A stretch of 57,238 nucleotides of DNA from the NCBI GenBank assembly GCA_024688685.1, contig JAILDX010000018.1, positions 70,588 to 127,825 on the forward strand, read 5' to 3'. The translations under genes were made by a program, and so were the position numbers. This stretch comes from Saccharofermentans sp. (GTDB taxonomy: Bacteria > Bacillota > Clostridia > Saccharofermentanales > Saccharofermentanaceae). The notes under the pieces are model-generated. The model was not told the DNA's origin and ran no database searches. It saw only the letters and a list, made by a program, of their open reading frames with translations. Shown piece by piece: positions 23,812-33,301 of this stretch; the first letter of the stretch is position 1; each line of letters begins with the position of its first letter.

Positions 23812-26136
23812 ATGAAAAAAAGTGTAGCTGCAGTGCTTGCAGTCTGTATGACGATTTCCGTTATGGCAGGGTGCAGTAAAGAAAATGAAGAGTTTGTACC
23901 TGAAGTGATATCGGAGGATACTCTCTGGTACAACACGACACTTACTGAGATCGGAAAGGAATATGCCGAAGGGAAGAGTGATTACAGAGTTGCCCAGTAT
24001 CTTGGAGAGTTCCAGGGTAAGTATGCTTATTCAATTGAGGATACAGTTGATGACTCCCCATTCGCGAAAGTGGTCCTTTATGACGAGAACGGTAATGTCA
24101 CCGATGAAGCCGCAGCAACAGGCGGACATTTCTACTATGCGATGATAGTCGGTGATGAGATCCGTGTAAGAAACTACAACGGAAACATGGTTGCAAACTT
24201 TGATACAGGGATAATAGAGTATGTCGATGATACTGATTATTCGTCAAACTGGAGAACGTATCTGCACAGTGATCTGATAGACGGATACAGGTTTGACAGT
24301 TATTTAAGTTTTTTTCTGAACGGTACCGCCGTCAATACATGCATTATTGAAGTGTATCAGGGAGAAGAGATGATTTCTGAGTTCAATATGAATGATTTCT
24401 TCCCGACAGTTGATTTCACACAGGTAAGCCATGTTCTGAGAACGGAAGACGGCAGATACATACTCCTCAGTCTTGATCCCGATAACTTTGCCTGTTATGA
24501 ACTTGATATTGCAGGTGGCAGCGCAGCAGATGTTACATCAGAGTTCAGCTGGTTGAAGCCGTTAAGATATTCAAGGTTCAAGTACACTTCTTCAGGATTA
24601 TTTGCCATTGATACTTCGAATATATATAAGATCGATACATCTGCAAAGGAATATACAAAGTACTTAACTACACTTAACTGTGATATCCCGATGTTTGACC
24701 AGTTCCTTGAGATATATGATGTAACTGACGACAGAATAACCCTCTGCTCTGCAAGAGGGATGTATAACAACGATGTTGCGGTTAAGCAGATATATACTCT
24801 TGTCAAATCAAATAAGAATCCACATGCGGGGAAGACTGTCCTGAAGGCAGCATCTCTCAGCGAAGACTTTTTCGCCGGGTTTGATGAGTGTGTCGCAAGG
24901 TTTAACAGTTCTCAGAATGATTATTTTATGACGATCGATGACAGGTATTTCAGGTATAATTTCTATCCTGATGCCGGCGGCAATGACATAGAAGAGATAA
25001 TTGGTAATTTCAGTGATGCGGATACGGCTCTTGGCAATAAACTGTCAGTCGATCTGAAAGCCGGCGACGGGCCGGACATCCTCTTTAATGGAGGAGATCA
25101 TCTGGAGTTTAATAATGATGATTGTCTGATAGATCTTAATGCGTATCTGGACGGATCTGACGGAATAAACAGGGATGAGTATTTTGATAACGTTTTCAGG
25201 GTGGCAGAGACTGACGGAAAGCTCTATCAGATACCGCTGTCCTTTTCCATGAATCTGATAATGACAACGAGCAGCAGTATCAGGGACGGTCAGAAGGGAT
25301 TTACCTATGAAGAATACAGACAGTTCGTCCGTGAAGACATGAACGGCAGAGATGTCATAATGACAGGCGTGTGGGAAGATGCACACTTCAGAACATCGTT
25401 TATGGACAATGTTCTTGGCGATGTCATGGAAAGCCTCATTGTTGACGGTAATGTTAACTTTGATAAAGATGAGTTCAGAGAGCTTGCCGAATATGCAGCT
25501 AATGACCTGCAAAGATCGAACGATATGGAGATCAGCAGGATTGCCAACTATGTTTACTCATTTAGTATCAGTTACTATCTCAACTACATTTCTTATGCCG
25601 GATGGGATCCTGCAGATGTTAAGGTTCTTGGTATACCGGGTGTTGAGGAACGCGGACCCGGTGCGATCCTTAGTACAACTGCTGCCATAACGCAAAGCTG
25701 CAGAAGTGTTGAAGGCTGTTACAGTTTCCTGAGTTTCCTTCTTTCAGCAGAAGGGCAGAAGACGATGATGAACGGGGCGATAGCCAAGAATATCGATGGA
25801 ATGAACCTTATTCGCAAGGACTCGTTTGATGAGTACTGTTCAGTACAGGTCGATAACTATAATGCAGTCTGCGACAGATATGCATCACAATATCCCGGCA
25901 GTTCCGCTGCATCACTCAGCGGGATGGGGCTGCCATGCATTAAGGCAGATCAGGATGATATAGACAGATACAGGTCAATATGTGAGGGACTGTCTCACCT
26001 CGTATTATCAGATTCTCAGATATTACAGATCGTGGATGAAGAGATAGAACCATATTTTGAAGGCAATAAATCACTTGATGACTGCATTCAGGTAATCAAC
26101 AGCAGGGTGCAGATAGTTTTGGATGAGAGGAAATGA
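23812..26136 (+). CDS. Large solute-binding lipoprotein with N-terminal propeller-like domain (1)
   Basis: A 774-residue lipoprotein (lipobox VMAGC, Cys21). Residues about 40-335 have repeated strand patterns like a beta-propeller (YLGEFQGKYAYSIED, YILLSLDPDNFACYELDI), while residues about 345-770 resemble a family 1 extracellular solute-binding protein (GDGPDILFNGG, then a QIPLSFSMN segment). SBPs are usually about 400-550 residues; the extra domain roughly doubles the size. It is encoded directly after the kinase, with a second protein of the same architecture downstream. The probable ligand is a glycan or peptide outside the cell. Confidence 0.87.
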   Translation: MKKSVAAVLAVCMTISVMAGCSKENEEFVPEVISEDTLWYNTTLTEIGKEYAEGKSDYRVAQYLGEFQGKYAYSIEDTVDDSPFAKVVLYDENGNVTDEAAATGGHFYYAMIVGDEIRVRNYNGNMVANFDTGIIEYVDDTDYSSNWRTYLHSDLIDGYRFDSYLSFFLNGTAVNTCIIEVYQGEEMISEFNMNDFFPTVDFTQVSHVLRTEDGRYILLSLDPDNFACYELDIAGGSAADVTSEFSWLKPLRYSRFKYTSSGLFAIDTSNIYKIDTSAKEYTKYLTTLNCDIPMFDQFLEIYDVTDDRITLCSARGMYNNDVAVKQIYTLVKSNKNPHAGKTVLKAASLSEDFFAGFDECVARFNSSQNDYFMTIDDRYFRYNFYPDAGGNDIEEIIGNFSDADTALGNKLSVDLKAGDGPDILFNGGDHLEFNNDDCLIDLNAYLDGSDGINRDEYFDNVFRVAETDGKLYQIPLSFSMNLIMTTSSSIRDGQKGFTYEEYRQFVREDMNGRDVIMTGVWEDAHFRTSFMDNVLGDVMESLIVDGNVNFDKDEFRELAEYAANDLQRSNDMEISRIANYVYSFSISYYLNYISYAGWDPADVKVLGIPGVEERGPGAILSTTAAITQSCRSVEGCYSFLSFLLSAEGQKTMMNGAIAKNIDGMNLIRKDSFDEYCSVQVDNYNAVCDRYASQYPGSSAASLSGMGLPCIKADQDDIDRYRSICEGLSHLVLSDSQILQIVDEEIEPYFEGNKSLDDCIQVINSRVQIVLDERK

Positions 26137-26137
26137 C

Positions 26138-28381
26138 ATGAGCAAAAAGGTAATGGCATTCATTCTGGCAGTGACATTGTCTCTGCAGGTTGCAGCGTGC
26201 AATGATGAAGACACAAATGTTTCTGAGACTGATCTGTCTGATTATATGACTGTACCATGCGGCAATCCGGACTGGGAGACAGCATGCTATACATCGTGTA
26301 TGGTTACGATCCCACGTGATACAGCATGGATATTTCCGTTTATGAAAGGTGATAATGTATGCATTATTGCAGGAAATATAGAGGATAACGGTGAGAACGA
26401 AAGCCATGAGAAGTATACCGGATATGTCTATAGTTTTGACGGCGAAATGATCGATACTTTTGATGTGGAATATGATACCGCCAGACCGTATTATCCGAGA
26501 ATGTTTATGGAACTGGACAGTGAACACTTTATTGGCACAGGAGCAAGTTCTGATTATGTCATATATGATTATGATGGCAATGTCGTCAGGAAGGCTGATT
26601 CGGCTAACGATTTGATTCTTGACAGGGTGATGTGTAAGACAAATGATGGCTTCGCTGTTCTTGTTATTGGAGGGTTTGAATCTGTGACATCCCTTCGTTT
26701 ATATAATTCAGACTGTGAGATTACTGATGAGATGGTGATAGACTGGTATTGTCCTGACGGACAGATATTTGAACAGAACGGAAACATCTATTTCCGCGGA
26801 AGTTCAAATGATTTTCCGTATGGGCTTTATAAAATTGATCCCGCAACAGATACGGTATCAGAACAGATGACTGCAAATGAGATCCCGATGGAATACAGTG
26901 ATTATCGTACCGGATACTCCGGCAGCTGCTTTGAAAGCAAAGGAAAGATGATCGAGGTTGATGCTGAAAACGGTACAGTTCAGTCGCTTGCGCTTACCAA
27001 GAATATCCTGCTGATGCCTCCCGTGACAGGCGAATATGATGAACGGGGACTTCAGGCTCTTGATAAGACTCATTTCTTTAATGCCTGTTGTAATAACGAT
27101 ATCAAAAGGACTGATATTGTGCTCGTATCAAAGAATGATGATTATGACGTCGCTAACAGGACTCATATCGTAGTATCCGGTCCCGGGGTGTCATCTGATG
27201 CAATACTGAACGCGGCTGTTTACGAATATAATATGTCGCAGGAAGAGTTTTATGTTGAGCTTGATGATCTTGTCGGGAAGTATGGTCTTAATACACCTGT
27301 TGATATGAAAACAACGAAACTCCAGCTTATGGCTCAGTACATGAATGGCAATGCTCCTGATATCTTCTATGGCGATTTCTTTGATTATCTTTACCTTGGC
27401 GAGATAGGGATCGCTGCTGATATGAGAGAATATCTTGATACTGCGGGTGTTGACATGAATACTGTTACCCCTAATATCTACGATCTTATGACCGGTGATA
27501 ACGGAGAGATATATCAGGTGTTTACCGGATACAGATTAAACGGGTTCTGGACAAATGATGAGTCTTACGGCAGCGATGTCAGCTTGGCTGAACTTATTGC
27601 TTCAGGCGGAGTCCAGCGGAGATTTGGCAGCAGCTATTCGAACGATCTCCTTTTCGATTTCCTGTGTATGGACCTTAAGGGGCTGTACAGGAGCGGGTTA
27701 CTGAATCAGGAGACGGTAGGCAGTGCTGTCAGTATAGCTGTCAGTGAAGGGCTTCAGCCTATTACAGATTCTTCGGAATATCAGTTTCCTGATGCAGCCG
27801 AGGTGGGAAGAGGTGAAGCATCTTTTTATTCATCGCCTATATCAAGTGCGGAGCTTTATGACGGTATGTCGAAAGAGTTCTCGGGGACTCCGATCTTTAC
27901 TGGTTATCCTTCAGCCGGCGGTTCGATCCATGTCGTTAACCCTGTAGGGCTTCTGGCTATGTCCTCAACAACTGAGTATCCCCAGGCTTGCTGCGACTTT
28001 ATAGCTCAGCTTCTTTCAAAAAAGTGTGAAGAGAGAGCTCTTTATGTAAACTGTTTCCCGGTCAATGATGAGATGCTCCATGAGTATCTGGAATATGTTT
28101 CGAATCCTGATGATATCCCGGATGATAAGAAGGTTATCTACAGTAACGTACTGATAAGAGACTGCGGACCTGATGATTTTATTCCTTTGTCCGAAGGCCT
28201 TGATGAGGCTCTTCTCAGCGCTATTGAAGAAGCGGATCATGTTCAGGTGTATGACTGGGGACTTTGGAGCATGATAAATGAAGAACTCGATTCTTATTAT
28301 CTGCAGAACAAGCCTGCTGAAGATGTCACAAATTCGCTTCTGTCGCGTATTACTGTATATGCGGAAGAAAATTACGGATAA
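26138..28381 (+). CDS. Large solute-binding lipoprotein with N-terminal propeller-like domain (2)
   Basis: A 747-residue lipoprotein (signal peptide ending LQVAAC, Cys21). It has the same layout as the preceding protein: an N-terminal strand-rich propeller-like part (about 40-330) and a C-terminal solute-binding part (about 340-745, with GNAPDIFYGDF and VVNPVGLLAMS). Start ATG 26138 is one base after the upstream stop and follows GAGAGGA. The two paralogues differ clearly in sequence, so they probably bind different ligands or have divided tasks. Confidence 0.87.
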   Translation: MSKKVMAFILAVTLSLQVAACNDEDTNVSETDLSDYMTVPCGNPDWETACYTSCMVTIPRDTAWIFPFMKGDNVCIIAGNIEDNGENESHEKYTGYVYSFDGEMIDTFDVEYDTARPYYPRMFMELDSEHFIGTGASSDYVIYDYDGNVVRKADSANDLILDRVMCKTNDGFAVLVIGGFESVTSLRLYNSDCEITDEMVIDWYCPDGQIFEQNGNIYFRGSSNDFPYGLYKIDPATDTVSEQMTANEIPMEYSDYRTGYSGSCFESKGKMIEVDAENGTVQSLALTKNILLMPPVTGEYDERGLQALDKTHFFNACCNNDIKRTDIVLVSKNDDYDVANRTHIVVSGPGVSSDAILNAAVYEYNMSQEEFYVELDDLVGKYGLNTPVDMKTTKLQLMAQYMNGNAPDIFYGDFFDYLYLGEIGIAADMREYLDTAGVDMNTVTPNIYDLMTGDNGEIYQVFTGYRLNGFWTNDESYGSDVSLAELIASGGVQRRFGSSYSNDLLFDFLCMDLKGLYRSGLLNQETVGSAVSIAVSEGLQPITDSSEYQFPDAAEVGRGEASFYSSPISSAELYDGMSKEFSGTPIFTGYPSAGGSIHVVNPVGLLAMSSTTEYPQACCDFIAQLLSKKCEERALYVNCFPVNDEMLHEYLEYVSNPDDIPDDKKVIYSNVLIRDCGPDDFIPLSEGLDEALLSAIEEADHVQVYDWGLWSMINEELDSYYLQNKPAEDVTNSLLSRITVYAEENYG

Positions 28382-28432
28382 TCTTTTTGATTTGTGACAA
28401 CTTTGACACAACTGTTGTCTATACTAGTGTTG

Positions 28433-29365
28433 ATGGAAAACGTAAAAAGGACAGAACTGACTGCTTCTGAGCGGAGGAAAAAGAAGCTGGATCACATAGG
28501 CCGCAGGGTTAAGGAATGGGGAGTCTCAACCGGATTCCTTCTTCCGTCCCTTGCCGGTGTTTTGCTGTTTTTCTTCGTGCCGTTTGCGCTTCTGGTAAAG
28601 ATGTCTTTCCAGAAGTCGGCAACAAATACGAGCTTTGTCGGTTTTGAGAATTACACCAAAGTTGTAGGGAACGACGCATTTATACTTGCGTCTAAGAATA
28701 CTCTGATAATCTCTGCTATTGCGGTCCCTCTCGGAGTCCTTCTGTCACTTGTTCTGGCGCTGATGCTCAATGCAAAGCTTCCTGCAAGAAGTGTATTCAG
28801 AAGTCTTCTTCTGACTCCGATGATGGTCCCCGTAGCTTCAATAGTCCTCATGTGGCAGGTATTCTTCAGCTACAACGGTATTCTTAACGGCTGGCTGATG
28901 GAATGGTTCGGTATGGAAAGAACTGACTGGTTTAAGGACAGTTCAGGTCAGCTGATCATTATATTTCTTTTCCTGTGGAAGAACCTCGGACTGAATATAA
29001 TACTGTTCCTTTCCGCTCTTAATAATATCCCTCAGGATGTTATCGAATCGTCTGTAATGGACGGTGCGGGGGCTGTCAGGAGATTCTTCTCCATAAGACT
29101 TTACTATCTCGGACCGACCGTCTTTTTTGTGGCTATCATGTCACTTATCAATTCGTTTAAGATCTTCCGCGAGCAGTATCTCCTTACAGGTGATTACCCT
29201 TATGAGAAGCTCTATACATTACAGCATTTTATGAACAATAAGTTCACGCATCTCGATTATTCGCAGCTCTCTACGGGGGCTGTAGTTATGTGCGTGGTAA
29301 TGATAATCATAGTCGGCATTCTTTTCTTTGCGGAATCAAAGCTCGACTCGGGGACGGAGGAATAA
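28433..29365 (+). CDS. Carbohydrate ABC transporter permease, MalF/UgpA type
   Basis: A 310-residue permease with six predicted TM helices and a basic N-terminus. The cytoplasmic EAA loop is ESSVMDGAGAVRRFFSIRL near residue 204, typical of binding-protein-dependent importers. ATG 28433 has no Shine-Dalgarno; TATACT at 28420-28425 ends seven bases before it, so a leaderless transcript from an internal promoter is possible besides read-through from upstream. It pairs with the next permease. No ATPase gene is present in the locus; a shared MsmX-like ATPase elsewhere would be needed. Confidence 0.9.
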   Translation: MENVKRTELTASERRKKKLDHIGRRVKEWGVSTGFLLPSLAGVLLFFFVPFALLVKMSFQKSATNTSFVGFENYTKVVGNDAFILASKNTLIISAIAVPLGVLLSLVLALMLNAKLPARSVFRSLLLTPMMVPVASIVLMWQVFFSYNGILNGWLMEWFGMERTDWFKDSSGQLIIIFLFLWKNLGLNIILFLSALNNIPQDVIESSVMDGAGAVRRFFSIRLYYLGPTVFFVAIMSLINSFKIFREQYLLTGDYPYEKLYTLQHFMNNKFTHLDYSQLSTGAVVMCVVMIIIVGILFFAESKLDSGTEE

Positions 29366-29366
29366 C

Positions 29367-30422
29367 ATGGACGAGAATATCCGCCGCCAGAGAAGGCTTG
29401 CCGCAACGAAAGCGAGACGTAACGTTTACAAGGTGACTCCCGAGGCTGAGTCATATTTCTCATCACTTTCTCCTGATGAGAGGATAAAGTTTGTTTCGGC
29501 TGCAAGATCACGCAGTGCAAAGCAGCTCAGGCGCCGCGAGGCCAAAAGACGTGTTTTTACTGTTCTCGGCGTGATCGCGATCTCAGTTGCCGCAGCACTT
29601 GCGCTGATCCCTATCGTACTGACATTCCTCAACTCATTTATGTCGTCGAACGAGATCTCTGCAAACTACGGGATCATCTTTCAGAGCCTTCCCGGCGGAA
29701 ATCAGGGATCTGCTGAGTTCCTCGCGAGAAGACCGCAGCTCCAGCTCATACCTCAGCAGGTCAGCGTTGATCAGTACAAGAGTCTGCTTTTCATGACCCC
29801 TGCTTATCTGTTCAAGTACTGGAACTCCATACTGCTGACAGTGCCGATCGTTGCAGGTCAGCTCGTTGTTGCATGCCTCGCATCGTACAGCTTCGCAAGG
29901 TACAGACGAAAGAGAAGGGAAGTTCTGTTCTTCTCTTACATCATACTCATGCTGATGCCTTTCCAGGTCACGCTCGTGCCTAACTATCTCATGAGCGACA
30001 AGATCGGCATACTGAACACACCTTGGGCGGTAATACTGCCTGGTATCTTCTCGACATTTGCCATATACCTCCTCACGAAATACATGCGCCAGATCCCGTC
30101 GGCATACATCGAAGCCGCTAAGATCGACGGAGCGGGTGAGTGGCAGATATTTACGAAGATAGTCCTGCCCAACTGCAGGAACGCCATTTTTGCGATGGCA
30201 ATTCTTTTGTTTATCGATTACTGGAATATGGTCGAGCAGCCCCTTATCCTGCTTTCTGATGAGGAGATGAGGCCGCTGTCGGTATTCCTTGCGCAGGTAA
30301 ATATGGATGAGATAGGAATGGCTTTCGCAGCATGTGCGCTGTATATGATCCCTCCGCTTCTGATATTCTTAAGGGGTGAGGATTATCTTGTGGAAGGCAT
30401 TTCGAGATCGGGAATAAAGTAA
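29367..30422 (+). CDS. Carbohydrate ABC transporter permease, MalG/UgpE type
   Basis: A 351-residue permease starting one base after the previous stop with GGAGG upstream. After a long basic cytoplasmic N-terminus (about 1-65) there are six TM helices and the EAA loop YIEAAKIDGAGEWQIFTKIV near residue 246. The basic extension of about 60 residues is longer than usual for MalG-like proteins. With the MalF-like partner it should form the transport channel fed by one or both large binding lipoproteins. Confidence 0.92.
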   Translation: MDENIRRQRRLAATKARRNVYKVTPEAESYFSSLSPDERIKFVSAARSRSAKQLRRREAKRRVFTVLGVIAISVAAALALIPIVLTFLNSFMSSNEISANYGIIFQSLPGGNQGSAEFLARRPQLQLIPQQVSVDQYKSLLFMTPAYLFKYWNSILLTVPIVAGQLVVACLASYSFARYRRKRREVLFFSYIILMLMPFQVTLVPNYLMSDKIGILNTPWAVILPGIFSTFAIYLLTKYMRQIPSAYIEAAKIDGAGEWQIFTKIVLPNCRNAIFAMAILLFIDYWNMVEQPLILLSDEEMRPLSVFLAQVNMDEIGMAFAACALYMIPPLLIFLRGEDYLVEGISRSGIK

Positions 30423-30437
30423 CAGGGAGATATAAAG

Positions 30438-32162
30438 ATGAGTGACAAGGTAAAGAATCGCAAGTGGGTAACAAAGGCCATATTATTCTTTGTGGCGGGG
30501 CTTCTGGTCCTGACGTTCTTCTCGAACACGATAATGAACCTGATGATACCCAAGGTAATCGGAAAGAGAGCAGGACGCGGGAATCTGTCCTATACGAACA
30601 ACTCGACAGCTCCGGTTGAGCCTGTAACGAGCTACCGTGTTAAGGGTATTGAGGGAAGGACTATAGATCAGGTCATTGTGACTGACTACGATTACGTAGA
30701 AGAGGGCGATGTTCTGATGACTCTTGATCCGGTTACTGATCAGAGCGATCTTGACGAGCTTCGCACGCAGCTGACCTCGCTCCAGAGAGAAGAGAATTAT
30801 GCTCAGAGAACGCCTTCTTCCACGGATTATTCTTCACTCAGATCAGGCGTAACTTCTGCGCAGGTATCTTTGGATGAAGCACGTGCAGAGTTATCTGCGG
30901 CACGCAATAAGACTGATACGATCAATGCTGCAAATAATATCATCAATCAGAACAGACCCCGTACTGTATCTCTCGGTGCGGAAGTTGAGTCCGCTTCAAA
31001 TACTATAGAGAACATAAACAGCCAGATCGATACTCTTCAGAGCGAGATCAATACGAGACAGTCGCAGATAGATACACTTATAAATCTCGGTATTCCGACA
31101 CCTACGCCTACAACTGTTCCGGGTTTGCCGGATGATACATGTGACGATCAGGACGAAGGAGAGGGAGGAGATCCCGTTACTCCGCCTGCACCTAATCCTT
31201 CTACAGTAAGGATCGGTGAGCTCCGTGCTGAGATAGCACAGAGGGAGACACAGATATCAGAACTTCAGTCACAGCTCGGATCAGCACAGTCAAGACTTGG
31301 TGATCTGTCATCAGAGCTTGCAGACTGCAATGCGGCTATAGAAGCAGCACAGGCTGCGATCACAGAAGCGGAACAGCTTCCTTCTGTTTCGTCTGCAAAC
31401 TCAACCGTAGAATCGGCGCAGGCAGGACTTAACTCTGCAAGACAGGCGCTGAGGGATGCGCAGACTAACGACGGGATTGCTGCTGACAGGGCAAGGGATG
31501 CTTCATCTGACCGTGCGGCGCAGATAGCAAAGCTTCAGGATCAGATCGCAGAAAAAGAAGCTAATTATGCGATGAACGAGGTTGTTGCACCCGCTTCAGG
31601 CTCTGTTTACGCCGTTGCTGTAGGAGACGGTGACGAGCTTACAAAAGACAAGGTCATGCTCGTGATAATCCCTGAAGATACGGCATATACAGTTACATTC
31701 AAATTCCCGGCGGCTTCAATAACAGGCCTTACGACCGGAATGGAACTCCCGTCTGATAATTACTGGCTTGAATCGTGTAAGATCATCTCGATCAAACCTG
31801 ATCCTGAGTCACCGAGAGAGAGCAGGATGGTAAAGTGTTCTCTGGAGGCTGATTATATCCTTCCCGGTGAATCTATTACCGTTGTTGCAAACAGATCTAA
31901 TAATGATTACGACCATGTCATTCCTTCAAGTGCGGTCAATGAAGACAACGCAGGTAAGTTCGTATATTTGATCGTTGAAGAGAGGTCACCTTTTGGAAAC
32001 AGGTACAGCGTCAAGAGGATCGATGTAACGGTTGAAGCTACGGATGGTTCATTATCTGCCATCTCAGGCAATGGTCTTGATGACGGCATGTTTGTCATCA
32101 GGAGTGAGGAAGCTCTTGAAGACGGTCAGAGAGTAAGACTTGAGGATTATACGGGTAACTGA
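30438..32162 (+). CDS. HlyD/MacA-type membrane fusion (adaptor) protein
   Basis: A 574-residue protein with one N-terminal TM (about 13-33), a first half lipoyl domain (near 75-100), a long coiled-coil hairpin (about 105-390) interrupted by a Pro/Thr-rich segment near 220-250, a second half lipoyl segment (NEVVAPASGSVYAVAVGDGD near 380) and a beta-barrel end. This is the layout of adaptor proteins of ABC exporters such as MacA/YknX. Its presence directly after MalFG importer permeases is unusual. It ends one base before a MacB-like protein. Confidence 0.88.
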   Translation: MSDKVKNRKWVTKAILFFVAGLLVLTFFSNTIMNLMIPKVIGKRAGRGNLSYTNNSTAPVEPVTSYRVKGIEGRTIDQVIVTDYDYVEEGDVLMTLDPVTDQSDLDELRTQLTSLQREENYAQRTPSSTDYSSLRSGVTSAQVSLDEARAELSAARNKTDTINAANNIINQNRPRTVSLGAEVESASNTIENINSQIDTLQSEINTRQSQIDTLINLGIPTPTPTTVPGLPDDTCDDQDEGEGGDPVTPPAPNPSTVRIGELRAEIAQRETQISELQSQLGSAQSRLGDLSSELADCNAAIEAAQAAITEAEQLPSVSSANSTVESAQAGLNSARQALRDAQTNDGIAADRARDASSDRAAQIAKLQDQIAEKEANYAMNEVVAPASGSVYAVAVGDGDELTKDKVMLVIIPEDTAYTVTFKFPAASITGLTTGMELPSDNYWLESCKIISIKPDPESPRESRMVKCSLEADYILPGESITVVANRSNNDYDHVIPSSAVNEDNAGKFVYLIVEERSPFGNRYSVKRIDVTVEATDGSLSAISGNGLDDGMFVIRSEEALEDGQRVRLEDYTGN

Positions 32163-32163
32163 T

Positions 32164-33225
32164 ATGGAAAAGATAAAGAAACGTGTCGTTGCGTTTGCCA
32201 CATCCGTTCCTGTGGTCCTGCTTGCCGTAAGCCTCATTATGGTGGCTGTAAGCGTGATATGTTCAGTCAGCCTTGTAAGGTCAAGAACAGAACGTAATTC
32301 GGCCTCAGTATGGAGTCAGGGAAGTGATACGTCATATCGTCATATTGCTGTCTATGCGAGAGGCGGAAGAAACGGCGGAGAAGATGCTCCCGCAGGATAT
32401 ATAGAGTATGGTCAGTCTTTGTCCAGAACAGATGTCTATAATATCCGCAAATCCCTCCAGGGAACAGTTGATAATGCAAACGGTGTAAGACGCAGTTCAG
32501 CTGACAGGATCGAAGAGCCTGAGGGATGGGCGGAATGCTACTGCTCTTTTGTAAACGCTCCTATGAACTGTAAGCACCAGGGATCTGAGATCAGCTGTGA
32601 TGCAGATGTCTATGCAGTGAGCGGCAACTGGAGAGCTTTTCATCCGATGGAGTTTATGGCCGGCGGTTTTCTTCCTGTTCAGCCTGTTGACAGGTATCAG
32701 ATCGTACTCAATGAAGCGCTGGCGTGGAAGTTCTTCAGTTCATACGATGTCCTGGGTGAGAAGATCAATCTCTGGGACAAGGATTTTACGGTCATTGGTG
32801 TCGTTAAGGAACATGACGATCTTTCATTCAGGGCATATGTGTATTTTGACTGCCTTGAAGAATACTGCAGTAAGATCGGAGAAGGTTTCGCTCCGGCAGT
32901 TCTCTGCTATGAGGCGATGATGCCTGAACAGGTAAAGGGTGCTTCAATACTTGATGTCCGCAATTCCATTCCCGGATATGATATATCGGATCCTGATTTC
33001 TATCTGGTCAGCATGACAGACAGATACTCAATAAAGAACGTGATAAAGCATATGCTTCCTCCGGGAGAGATGAGTGCGTTTGTGGGTCAGTTTGAACTTC
33101 CGTTCTGGGAGGTTTCGGCACAGAAGACGATCACATTGATCTTTGTATGGATGGTGGTCTTTGCAGTATCTCTGCTTGTTGCCATACTGCAGGCCGGATG
33201 GTTCCTTTTCAGGAATAAAAAGTAA
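32164..33225 (+). CDS. MacB-type periplasmic domain protein with two TMs, no FtsX domain
   Basis: A 353-residue protein. TM1 is near 12-35, an extracytoplasmic domain follows (about 40-310) with the MacB_PCD-like segment DVLGEKINLWDKDFTVIGVV, and a single TM lies near 325-348. Full MacB permeases continue with two or three more TMs; here the protein stops. The next gene belongs to another transcript. It may be a degraded permease or an evolved partner of the HlyD protein encoded just before it. Confidence 0.78.
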   Translation: MEKIKKRVVAFATSVPVVLLAVSLIMVAVSVICSVSLVRSRTERNSASVWSQGSDTSYRHIAVYARGGRNGGEDAPAGYIEYGQSLSRTDVYNIRKSLQGTVDNANGVRRSSADRIEEPEGWAECYCSFVNAPMNCKHQGSEISCDADVYAVSGNWRAFHPMEFMAGGFLPVQPVDRYQIVLNEALAWKFFSSYDVLGEKINLWDKDFTVIGVVKEHDDLSFRAYVYFDCLEEYCSKIGEGFAPAVLCYEAMMPEQVKGASILDVRNSIPGYDISDPDFYLVSMTDRYSIKNVIKHMLPPGEMSAFVGQFELPFWEVSAQKTITLIFVWMVVFAVSLLVAILQAGWFLFRNKK

Positions 33226-33238
33226 GTCGCATTCTGTA

Positions 33239-33267
33239 TTTACAACCCCCTTTAAGATTTTTATAAT
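33239..33267 (+). promoter_or_regulatory. Promoter of the flavoprotein/ferredoxin-reductase operon
   Basis: TTTACA (33239-33244) and TATAAT (33262-33267) are separated by 17 bases. A short run of C occupies the spacer. Expected start of transcription is near 33274, about 28 bases before the gene. Confidence 0.85.
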
Positions 33268-33301
33268 TTAACTTGAGTATGTTGATTGGGGGGTGTTTTC
33301 T

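Noticed and set aside
28403..28425. Perfect TTGACA upstream of TATACT before the first permease gene
   Set aside because: Only 11 bases separate them, too short for one promoter; the -10 alone is kept as a tentative internal promoter.
33244..33295. CCCCC and GGGGGG runs that could form a hairpin hiding the SD of the CrtI-like gene
   Set aside because: The C run lies between the -35 and -10 boxes, upstream of the predicted transcript start, so it would not be in the mRNA.
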